This document shows, piece by piece, positions 50,801 to 61,898 of a stretch of DNA of 64,000 nt. A program made the position numbers and the translations under genes. The stretch spans positions 620,001 to 684,000 of the forward strand of contig NW_027506917.1 in assembly GCF_052324685.1 (NCBI RefSeq), read 5' to 3'. The number at the start of each line of letters is the position of its first letter. Within the stretch, counting starts at the first letter, position 1. The notes under the pieces were generated by a model. That model was not told the DNA's origin. It ran no database searches and was given only the letters and a program-made list of their open reading frames with translations. The DNA comes from Brachyhypopomus gauderio (lineage: Eukaryota; Chordata; Actinopteri; Gymnotiformes; Hypopomidae).

Positions 50801-53800
50801 TAAACAAAGCATCAGCGATCACCTTCCCCTTTCCAAACCAGAGTGAGTTGTGTCCTCCTGGCGGGGGTTTCGCACAGGGAAAATGGACAGCTTTGGATTT
50901 AGATCCTGCTAAATGTTCCTGGGTCTCATGCTATTTCCCAAGAGTAACTGGGTCAGATTAAAAAAAGAAATAAACAGAAAGAGAGAGAAAGAGAGAGAGA
51001 GTGTAAGAGATGGAGGAACGAGTGGTTGATTGAATTGAGCCTGATTTATATCCATCTGTGGGGAAGTTGAGAAAATGAGGGACTCATCATCTCCTGGGTA
51101 ATCTTGCTTTGTTAAGTAGAGGAGACCCCCCCCCCCCCCTTCCAGTGCTCTAACCTCATTCTTGATCATCATCATCATCATCATCATCCCTCCCTCAAAA
51201 CACTGAGTTTGGCCCATCATGTTTCTGCCCGCTGGGGAATCATACAGGAAGCAATGTTCATTAGGCCACGTTCAGCGAGATCCAGGAAAGGGCCGTCACC
51301 CTGGGACCCGTCGCCTTGGGACCCGTCGCCCTAGGACCCGTCGTCCTGGGACCCGTCATCCTTGACATCTTTGTGCTTTAATAGCTGTTTTTCTTCCACA
51401 GGTTCAAAGCGCTCAACCCTTGCCAATCCTACCCCCATACACCCCATACTCCACTTAAATACGTATGCGCTTCCTTCATCATCCAATTTATCAGAAATTG
51501 TCTTGAATTAGGTTTTGTGAACATCACCTATTAGAGCAAAGATAACATCAACACAGGGGTGATGTGAAGACTCTTTTACATCCAATTAAAGGCCGATATG
51601 TTGTTTTAAAGTGTTACTTCAGTTGTGGAGCTGCTTAGCAACTACTAGTTTTATACACAGCAGTTTCCCCGGGGGGCTGACTACTTCATAACCCCTCTTT
51701 ATCTGATACAATTACAGAGAGGATCCATGAATAAATTATTGCCATCTCCACGTCAGAAAATACGGCTCTAATTTGTAGAGCTTTCTGTACTCCTGAGAAG
51801 CATGCAGTAACTAATGAGCAGGTGAGGAGCTTCAGTGAAAACATATACACATATTTAATCCATGATTCACAGTTCCAGAAGATTCCAGTGACATATAGAA
51901 AAGCATATATAGAGTCTACATATAGAAAAACAGTACTGAAAACTTGGCAATAATCTATATGAGAAAGATGCTTGAATATTTAAGCATACAACATCTTTGT
52001 AGCACATAAGGTTTGAGTGGATTTAAATTGGTTATCATAACTTTACACATTTTTCTTGTCATCTGTTGGAGGTGGTTAATTTGCTTAGCGAATAGCTCTG
52101 TAGTGAGCGTTGAGGAGATTGGCTTTCTGCCATCTTCTGCCCACCTCTCTGGTGGAGCCAAACATTTTAAATATCTGGGGCTTGGTCCAGATGTCCAGAT
52201 GTCCTGAAGGGTGGCATGGTTACTGCACGCTGCCATAACAGTCTGATCCTGAGCAACGTCACCATGTCCATGGGTGGAACTGAATCAACGTGTGGGAGAT
52301 CTGTTTCCTGCTTCGTATTCAACTATAATAGGTCCAAAAGTGCAATTTATGAGCAGGGGACCTAATCTAGGTCACAACAGTTCAGAACCCGCTGACAACA
52401 CAAGAAACAAATAAACAAGCAACTAAAGAAATAAACAGCTCCTCGTCGGTGTAGATGAAGGTGCATGAACCTGGACATGCAGCTGTTAGGACAACCTGGA
52501 GTTGCTCTGGCGTGAAATATGTAAACAAGCATAAAAAAAACATGTTCAGCTCCCAAAGCGGACGCCTTTTTCACGTGACCTGATCGGGTTGCCGGGCTCA
52601 TGGAGGGAAAAGTGACCCATTTCTACTATCTGAGTGATGAGCAGGGAAAGATCGCCTGCGTCTACTCCAAAGCTCCTGAGGAACAAGTCGAGCTCCGTAG
52701 GGAGACGGCAGGGAGACGGCGGGGAGACAACGGAGGCCCCACCCGTGCTCGATTTATGAGATGTTCCCAGGGCCACGTGGCTCCACGTTTCATAACACTC
52801 CACGTTTCCTCCCAGCTCCAGTGAGGCGTGACATAAGCTCTCATTTCGAACGAAACAAAGGCCTTTGCAGTCACTGATATCTGGGCCACACGTCTGCCAT
52901 ATCGGGGCCACCACGATCATATAGGAAACCATAAACCACAGAGAGCCGTTTGTCTGAGCATGACGAAGCCAGACACGTTTTCAAACATACTTTCCACCCT
53001 CCGACTTGTCTGAACTTTTTTGCAGCAGACATTGTAAATTAATGATAAAAGCTCGTATGTCAAGAAAGTATTAGTAGATAATATGTTAAGTGCTGTGCCA
53101 GGGTTTCAACAACAGCACGCAGAATTCTGGGAAAGACATTCCTCCCCGGTCAAAGGGGAGAGCAGGAAAAATTGTACCATCAGCCCGCTTGTCGTAAATT
53201 CTCCTGCACTTCCACACGTAGCGACGCTAATCTTCCGATTCCCTTTGCTCCTGTTACGATGCTGACACTGTCGTGCCCATGAAGGTTTAATGTCTCCGTC
53301 CTCTGTGGATCCTTCGGTCTGTAATCTGCTTTTCCCATCCAAGCCCATGGGGTCGAATGTGGTTGCCAGGTCATCCCACCCCCACGCTCGTGCGTATCAC
53401 CAGATGTCTCCAGAGGCTCGCTCAACGGTGAATCCCACGGACAGGCAGGCGAGATAAATCTTCAACACTTCACCCTGACAAACCTAAATCCCTCGATCTA
53501 TGTTTTGAATGTGCAACGAAAAAAAACTCTCTCAAGGGCTCAAGGTTTATTTTTTATAGGCAAAGTTGGTCTCTTTCATCAAGTTGAAACTATGACCTGG
53601 AAGCCATTAGATCTATCTAAACAGGGTTCATAGGGCTATCACACTGGTTGTATATCAAAGCTGTAATTCTGTCAGAGGACCAAATGACAAAAGAGCACCA
53701 CACTCACATGAAACTGTCATACTAATAATTAAAAGATAATAACAGAGTAAAAAAGGCATGTGATTCATAGGACATTGATTAAGCATTGTATGGATCCAGT

Positions 53801-56800
53801 TATTTTCCATAAACATCTGACTGGCTTTTGGCCTTAAAACATTCCATGCTGCTTCATATGAAAATAATTTCCCTCTTATGAGAATTAAACAGACAGTTTA
53901 GTTTTAGCTTTTGACTGACCTGAATTTTTAAAGGAAGTTTATTTGCCATAAAGGTTTGTGTGCACTCTAATAACTCACTATACACTCTAATAACTCACTC
54001 TGCCACTCTGCTGCTGACCAAATCGCACCCAGAACTTTCTGGAATTCTCTTTATCATTGCCTGTCTCTTACTGCAGAATCAAACGAACTGTAATTTCAAA
54101 TAGACACACCATCAGATTACAAAACCAACAACACATCCATAATATTTGCAACATGCAAATGACGTTTAATGAAATTAATGCAAATTCATGCAAATCGTAT
54201 TACAACACCTAACTGGCTGTTCAATAGATGATTAATTCATGGTGTAATTTTAATTTACAAGCTGCAACTACATGAGAAAAGGGTCATAAGTGAAAAGTCT
54301 TATGTATTTCCATCTATATTTCAAACAAACTTGTGAATACTTGTTGGTGACATGGTTAAAGGGTGTCTGTATTATTTTGAACTAAAATCCACTACTGTTC
54401 ACTAGTTATATCACATGAATTCTAAATCTAAAATATGCCAGACTCCTCTTGGCATATTCATTAACATATAACAGACTTTGGGCAGGTTGTCTGTTATATG
54501 TCCAGAATTCCTGGACATTATCAGGAGGTTGAGAGGGAGGGGTTTCAGGAGGTTGAGAGGGAGGGGTTTCAGGAGGTTGAGAGGGAGGGGTTTCAGGAGG
54601 TTGAGAGGGAGGGGTTTCCGGAGGTTGAGAGGGAGGGGTTTTAGGAGGTTGAGAGGGAGGGGTTTCAGGAGATTGAGAGGGAGGGGTTTCCGGAGGTTGA
54701 GAGGGAGGGGTTTCAGGAGGTTGAGAGGGAGGTGTTTCCGGAGGTTGAGAGGGAGGGGTTTCAGGAGGTTGAGAGGGAGGGGTTTCAGGAGGTTGAGAGG
54801 GAGGGGTTTCCGGAGGTTGAGAGGGAGGGGTTTCAGGAGGTTGAGAGGGAGGTGTTTCCGGAGGTTGAGAGGGAGGGGTTTCAGGAGGTTGAGAGGGAGG
54901 GGTTTCAGGAGGTTAAGAGTGAGGGGTTTCCGGAGGTTGAGAGGGAGGGGTTTCAGGAGTCTCAGACGTTTCCTCCCAAAAACACCAGACACTTCATAAC
55001 TGCATACTGCGTAGTTCTAGTATGAAACCACATTGACTACCTCTCATCACCTCTCCTAAAAAGGTGAAGTAATTCCACAGCCTCGGGAAACATACCCATC
55101 CTTCTTTGCCTTTCTACCGTCCGACACACATACCTTCCAACAACATATTCACCAGCATCTTATCAATGGCAGACAAATCTTATCAAATAGGACAAAGGTA
55201 TACATAAAGCATGTTTTATGACCCAATATCCACAGGCAGGTTTGGGCCTGCTATGTGCTAACCCTGATGAACACAGCCTACCCCACTGTATCTCATACGT
55301 GTAACCCACACACGGTCACAAACAAGCTCTAGACATCCACGCTATTTATCCAAGCACATGAGATGTTGCAGACCTTGAGAAAAATCAGGAGAAAAATGCC
55401 CTCAGGGTTTATCCAGAGATAAACACATTACCAGCATATGTCCAAGGTGCCACCAAATGCACTGTAGAGACTCCCAATGTGCCAGGCTCTCTATCTCACA
55501 CTTTCTCTCCCCCTCACTTTCACCAGGTCTCCACGAGACCTTTAAACACAGGACGTACAGCACGGTCCTGCGTTATTGCGTTTGTGGTTGACTTTACCTT
55601 TTTGGTCAGTGACGTGACTGAAATAATTCGGGCAGGGAATTATGACCAGCTGTCCAGCGCTAGCCGACGGCCAACAGGCAAGGTCCCATTCACCATCGCA
55701 GTCTGGGGAGAGAGGAGATCAGATTGCTTTCTTTGTGCATGCTTTAACAAATGTTACAGCATATTCACTACGGTAGCTATACAACATATAGAACATAGTC
55801 ATGACCATATCATAACCATATCAGCTTTTATTTTGATGACCATTCTCATGACCATATCAGCTTTTATTTTGACATGTGGCGATGTTCATAAAGGTGCCAT
55901 CCTCCCTCACCCCTCAGTCACCACAAACCGCCTGGGTTTCACAGCTATTCTCAATTACTGTATCAGCACAGCCAGCGTATGACAAAGAAACAATCAAGCA
56001 CATTATCACTTGGGAAAACATGCATACTTGTTGTGTCTAATTGTACAAGAGGACCCTCATAAGTTTTCTCTGTTGCACATTACTCTAGGGAGGTTCTGGG
56101 GTTTGTTTATGTTCTATTTGTTTTTTTTTTGTTTTTTTTTCGCTTTGCATTGCCAATGCACATGTGTGAATACAGAAACCCAACTTTATAACAAGCTCCG
56201 CCTCCAGACTGCCACCACCTGTCACTGCTTTGTTTATTAAAAATATAATGAAAGTAGATTAGTTTTGTCTGGATAAGGGAATAGCTTGCACTTCACTCTG
56301 ATTAGCTACATGTGCAGGGCTGAGGTACGGTGGCCAAGAAGACCCGTCACACTGCAAAAGAAGAACTCCCTGAAGCGAATTCAACAAAATGACAACGTGT
56401 ACACAACATTTCGCAAATGCGCTGCAAATTCATAAACACTGTAAATCCAGTCACGACACAACAGAAGTGGACCACAACACTATGATGTGTTTCTGGACGA
56501 ATTATAAGCAGCAACTTCCAACATTGCAGCACGTTTCAGATATGTAGTAATCGTGATGTAATTTTGATGAATTTGCTTTGCATATTTGCAGCGTGTTTTT
56601 CTCTTCACGATGGATCTTCTCAGCCACTGTAGAAAGGCACTACAACACTTATTCATGTCACTGGTGCATTGTCACATTATATCCACTTGGGATTACAAGC
56701 ACAGCGCCCACATGCCTGTTCAGAGAATTACCAAATCTATAACGAATCAATAGTAAGATTATATTTTGTCCACAAATGAATGTTGAGTTTACTCTCATCC

Positions 56801-59800
56801 TCCATGAATAAGCTATTTCTACATATGCGCATGCTTTTTAAACTTATATATTGATTCTATATATAAAGACCTGGTGACACACAAGTGCTGTGTCCAATTG
56901 TACAACAGAGGACTGGGTGTGAAAAAACAAAGCAGGAAATCTTCTGTCCACACATAATGTCTGTTCATGTCACCACATGGCAAAAACAACACCATCACCA
57001 GCACTAACCCTAACCCTAACCCTAACCCTAACCCTAACCAACAATACATAATAATGTCAAATATATATACAGGGTAGGGTAGCCTAGATGTGCTAGTATG
57101 TATGTCACTCATCCTAATTAAAAAGTCTAAGTCATTTATCTTCTTCTTATCCATGTAAAATAGACTCTGTTGTGCTTAATTTTGAATACATGATAAGTCC
57201 CTGTTTTTATTTTGTGTTTTGCTTGTTTGTTATTGCCTAAACATGCAATTTTGACATGATCAGATTATTTCTATATGAATTGGAGATAAACTAAAAATAA
57301 AATACATCTTAGAAAGATTAATATAGCAATTATAGCACCAACATTTATTGAGTACATTCAGACAGCTCATAATGGTCAAGCCCTATTTTGTTCTTTTATA
57401 TATATTTTGGTGAGCAAACTCTGTACAGCATGTGTTGATGAACACCCATTTGATTCACTGCTGGCAAAGTTGTCCAATAAAACAAACCTTAAAGTTACTC
57501 CAACATTATTGGCTAGTTACATGCTGATACTTGAAGGCATTTTCAGCAAAGTTGCTGAGGTAACAAACCATTTTAAGCACTTTTCTCTATATTTGCTTAC
57601 AGTACAGTTGCTATATTTTTCATATGCCATATAATAACTGGTATAATAACACTAAGTTATCATCTCACCATCTTAGAGGACCACAGCAAAATTTTCATTT
57701 TATTATGTTTTATCATAAACCATATTAAGCATATTTACTGAAAAATACATCTGTCAGATTCTAGTATAATCCACTAAATCATTTTGACTCAGTGCATTAG
57801 ATAATACAAGGCTTAACTTTACAATCACACTGCTAACAGTATTACTGTAACTTTCTTATGACATTACACCACTGATAATCACAGGCAAACACAGTGGCTG
57901 TATACAGTGTTTACAGCAGTTACTGCTATACATAAAAGCCAAACAAACCTGATGTGATGTTTTCCAAATGAGCCAAGCACTCGTCTTTCTCTGTCTCCAG
58001 GTCTTTCATGATGTCACACATCTGGATAGATAACATCTGGTGGAACAGATAAGGTCAAAGTTGGCTTATTTATTTCTATTGCGTATTTATTTATTTTGCA
58101 GGCCACGGAGTAAACCGCATTTGATTTTGCTGTGGTTTTGACATTTACACAAAAGGTTGTGGGCAATTGTGGATGGCTGAAAGGAAGACTGCTGACCGCT
58201 GAATGGGTTTGAATGAATGAGACTCGATGCAGGCAAAGAAATTGTCACAGTTACCACACAGAGCAAAGCCATGCTTCTCCTGATCGCTGTTCCTCTCTTT
58301 GTGGACTGAAACCAAACAAAGAGAGGACAGTCCACGCTCCTTCGTCTCTTACTCGGTGGTTCTAATGGCAAGCAGACAGCTTCGTTTACAGGTGCCACGA
58401 ATCAAATATATATTATGCACGTCCTAATTTAGCTGAAACTCCAATTTTAGCCTTTCTTTTATTCACTGGCAGGCTGTCCGCTGCCAGTTCAAAAATAACT
58501 GCACATCTTGTGCATTGTTTGAAAACCTCCGAAAGACACACGATGCCATGAATCATTATCTCCACCACCTTTCCACGACTGCTTCCAATTTTCCTTAAGG
58601 AGTCATTTTCATTATGTGATAGCATGCTCCCTTGGACTCCTTCATACATGCACAGAGGAGACGCAGATTTACTGCAGTTACTTTGGCGAATGGAACCACT
58701 CCACAGGTCCATAAATCTTTGCACCGAAAGCTAGCGATAGCCTCAAACAAGACCCATATGGCTATACAATATTACTTCTCGTAGTCCAAAGCTTAGACTT
58801 CAGGTGCAGGTTTGGCTGAAACAGTGAACTACGGCCCGCGTGACTAATGAAGCGGAAGCACCATTTTACCAAGGTGTGAATTTCATTTACATATATAATC
58901 TCATTTACATATCTCATTTACATGTAGCACTTACGTGGCCACACCTGAGTTCAACTAAAAAAGGCAAAGGTTTTACAATTTTTCTTTTATCTTGCCCAGT
59001 CAAGTGTTAAAACGCTTACAGCGGAGGGACATGTAAAGGAATGTCTTAGCTTTATCACTGGAGGTAGGAAGAAAGAAATTCAAGGACACTGCTGACTTTA
59101 GATCTAACAGACTGTGGTGTCACATCTAGCAGAGGAAGCCAATGCATCACTATCATGAATTAAGATCAATGTCAGCGATCACTGAAGCTTCCAATCCGTT
59201 TACACGTATATAGATATGAAGAAATCCCCCCTCTACACAGACAATAATAATGCTCAATGTTGACAGTTTCACATAATCAATAAAACTGGGTTATACTAGG
59301 CTCAAAAATGTCAATCAAGACGATGATCAAAAGGAGATATTGCAAATTAGCGAACGCAAAGATATACAATGACAATTTTTTCATTATAGCACAGATCCAA
59401 ACAGACACGATGCATACTGCCTCATTTGCTTAAATGCTCCAGGGTTTTAATCAGGTCGTTTTTTTTCTTTAAAGTGTAAATGAGATGTTAATAATAATAA
59501 CATAGCACTCAACATCAATCACTCCGTGCAATTACAGGGTTAATGGAACGTGATATAACAGTGATCTCTCATTAATCTCTCAGTGGCATCTTGGTGAGTA
59601 AAATGTCACCTATTCTCAGAAAACAAACATCTTCATGTGGTCATACGTGACACAGACTGCTCACGCTCACTGATATCCTACTGATTACACATTTATGAAA
59701 CCAGAAGCAATTGTGAAGTAAACTGTTCTGTTCTCTTACACGTCACTTGGTCGTTTCAATATTTTGACATGTTATATCTAAAATACACTTTTCTAGTGGA

Positions 59801-60136
59801 CTACATAAAACTCATGTTTTTTTACCGAGTAGTAAAATGCAGACTATTTAAAGTTGGAATATGCCATCAGTTTCAAAAAGCTTCACCCCACGGTTGTAAG
59901 GAAATGTCGGTGCCGAACTGAGAAATTAGTGCAATTTCTAGCGCAGTCTAGAGCAAATATCTGCGGACAGACAAAACACGAACCGCTTGTAAAAATATCC
60001 TAACTACTTGTAATGTCAAATTGTAAATATCGAGACTATTTCACTTAACTGTATCCTTTCTAAAGCTGCCTGTGTGCAGAGTACTCACCGGTCCAAGCAA
60101 ACAAGTTAAACAGAAAACGAACCCTGATTTGGGCAT
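41510..60136 (-). CDS. vipr1: VIP/PACAP receptor 1 (class B GPCR)
   Basis: Plasma-membrane receptor for VIP and PACAP, coupling mainly to Gs and cAMP. Coding exons in transcript order: 60089-60136, 57949-58036, 55598-55702, 50191-50297, 49774-49871, 49038-49170, 45369-45522, 44616-44676, 43709-43772, 43501-43592, 43186-43315, 42450-42491, 41510-41695. All phases agree; the product is 435 residues (human 457). [15 protein letters not shown] is a signal peptide. The hormone-binding ectodomain follows, with its cysteines ([28 protein letters not shown]). Seven helices then run from [13 protein letters not shown] to [26 protein letters not shown] and [15 protein letters not shown] are class B signatures. 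VIPR1 is favoured over VIPR2 or PAC1 by [30 protein letters not shown] and the neighbouring genes. Confidence 0.93.
41752..42032. repeat. compound (GT)n/(GA)n microsatellite
   Basis: About 30 GT units followed by several alternating GA and GT blocks. It lies in the last vipr1 intron, about 55 bases upstream of the terminal exon acceptor; in the transcript it is CA/CU-rich. A run of GTGAAG units sits between it and the exon. Open frames through it are artefacts. Confidence 0.95.
44702..44860. repeat. (CA)n microsatellite beside vipr1 exon eight
   Basis: About 160 bases of CA with some CG-containing units. On the transcript strand it is (TG)n followed by T8 and then the acceptor of the 61-nt exon eight (44616-44676). 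Confidence 0.95.
45947..45970. repeat. short perfect hairpin
   Basis: GTATTGATCA, a four-base loop ACGC, then TGATCAATAC: perfect 10-bp arms, in vipr1 intron six. No T run follows, and no function is evident. Confidence 0.6.
48150..48365. repeat. degenerate ~21-bp tandem repeat
   Basis: About ten imperfect units of the type CAGTATTTCAGCAGTAGAGCT, with differences in the GTAG/GTAATG part. It lies in vipr1 intron six. Confidence 0.85.
50758..50781. repeat. poly-C tract (24 nt)
   Basis: A run of 24 C in the vipr1 intron between exons three and four; poly-G in the transcript. A shorter C run lies at about 51127-51139. Confidence 0.9.
51293..51361. repeat. 18-bp tandem repeat
   Basis: About four units of the type CCTGGGACCCGTCGCCTT. 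A short (ATC)n lies nearby at about 51163-51187. Confidence 0.8.
54523..54958. repeat. 24-bp minisatellite with 120-bp higher-order period
   Basis: About 18 copies of AGGAGGTTGAGAGGGAGGGG followed by TTTC, in the vipr1 intron between exons three and four. Variant units (TTTCCGG, GTGTTTCC) recur in a fixed order so that bases 54721-54840 are repeated almost unchanged at 54841-54960. The plus strand has many GGG/GGGG runs. Because the period is a multiple of three, frames of up to 193 codons stay open on both strands; they are not genes. Confidence 0.95.
57003..57038. repeat. interstitial telomeric repeat, six units
   Basis: Six exact CTAACC units, that is (TTAGGG)6 on the minus strand, in the vipr1 intron between exons two and three. 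Vertebrate telomere sequence, here far from any visible chromosome end. Confidence 0.95.
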
Positions 60137-60420
60137 CTCCACGACTCTCGGTGCGTATGCGCGCCGCCGGACGTTTGACGCGCGTTTTCGCCTCTTCCGT
60201 TTCACTGCGCATATAAAAACTTCGCAGGACAAAATGACACGAAGCAACTTTTGCTGCTCTCAAAGTAACTGTGGGCACGGCCGCGGCCGTGCAATCTGTC
60301 GGCTAGGTATAAATTCTGTTCTGCCAGACCTGTCCATGCATAATTCAGAGCCTCTTTCGCAATCAGCATGGCACCCCATTCATTCCTGATTCCTAATGCT
60401 TTCACCACCAGTAAGAGTTT
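60137..60420 (-). promoter_or_regulatory. vipr1 5' UTR and promoter region
   Basis: Sequence just upstream of the vipr1 ATG, with CpG-containing parts (GGCCGCGGCC at about 60280) that differ from the AT-rich flanks. No TATA box at a clear distance and no mapped start site. Confidence 0.4.
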
Positions 60421-61800
60421 AAGTCCTGGGGTTTAATAGCAATTTATTTTATACTCGAGCAGTGTGTATGCATGTTGTGTCTAAACTCATGCCCACATGT
60501 AAATGACTTCTGATCATCTCGCATTATCACCTCCTTTTCCTGGACAACACACTGTTGATGCAAACAGGGACTCATGTCTACCGAGATACTGAAACCTGTA
60601 GTAAATTCATAAAAAGTCACAATTTTCCCAGATGTCGTTCGAAGGGTGAAGCAGTATGCAAACCAACACACCAAAGCAAACATTTCGCTGGAGTCATTTG
60701 TCTCTGCGGCAAGTGTGGGTGGTTCTCTATACGAGAATCCCCGACACTTCCCTCTCTGAACGGGCACAATGTTTTGCTACCACGATTCAGCTTCGAGTGT
60801 CCTAGTACAGCTGTGTTCACAAGGTGATAACGCAGTGCGAGTATTTATTCTATGAGTCACTGCATCCAGCAAGATGTCTACATCAAGAGCGGTCGTAATA
60901 TAGGCTACGTGTGTACATAAGAGTGTTTAAGAGTGCTTAAGGATGAACTGCAGTGGAAACACTGTAATTAGGAACACTATCAATGTAGGAGTTAAACAGA
61001 CAAGATAAGCTCTGAAGATGTTTTGACATAAACTTGTTTCCTCTTTGCAAAGTAATATATGCACATGTGATATTAAATAGACACAGAATATTAAGCTGAT
61101 CAAATCTGTCGCCAAAATCAAAACGTGAGCGCGACAGATGGAGCACAATTAAAAGCGCGGGGTTTATGTGCATCCAAACACCGCAAATAAGTAACGCGTG
61201 ATCTTGCGTGGCTGTCATTAGTGAATATTGGGTATTCACCGTCATCGTCTCTGATTGGCACGTTCAGAGGATTTGAATTTTATTACATCATCAATATTCC
61301 TAAAAGAGCGCCATTCATCTGGAATAATCAATACTATTACCTCATGTCAAGTCATGTTCTTATCAGTTGGCGGGTGTTGGGTAGCCTAGGGTTTCTTCCA
61401 GCTCTGGTATATTTTTCTTTATGTTTTCCTTTTAAATCAGTATGTTGTACATAATGATTTGCATACATTTGCATAAGGGGCAAAGTGCAAGTTTTCTTTC
61501 TAACTGAATCTTTGAGAAACTAGATCTACCACAATCCCTCCATCCATTCCTTCTTGAGGTTTCTAGCATATCTCTCTGGTTCATCATGTGAAGTTACCAG
61601 GTCAGAGCCGCAAAGAGCACAAAGCCAGCAGCCTCGACATCAGTACCTAGCTCCAGCTAGCACAGACGTCGCTCACATCTCAGAGGTTTTTTTTACAGAT
61701 ATACCCCTCTTACATTCCTCTTACTGCAGATTAGGTTAGAAACCCTAGCCACAGGGGAATGACCCCTCCTCCTTATTCACAAGGCTTATATCACACATTC

Positions 61801-61898
<98 letters not shown>

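Noticed and set aside
54411..54999. Long repeat-rich open frames on both strands (up to 193 codons)
   Set aside because: They follow a 24-bp minisatellite whose period is a multiple of three; no start context, splice signal or known domain.
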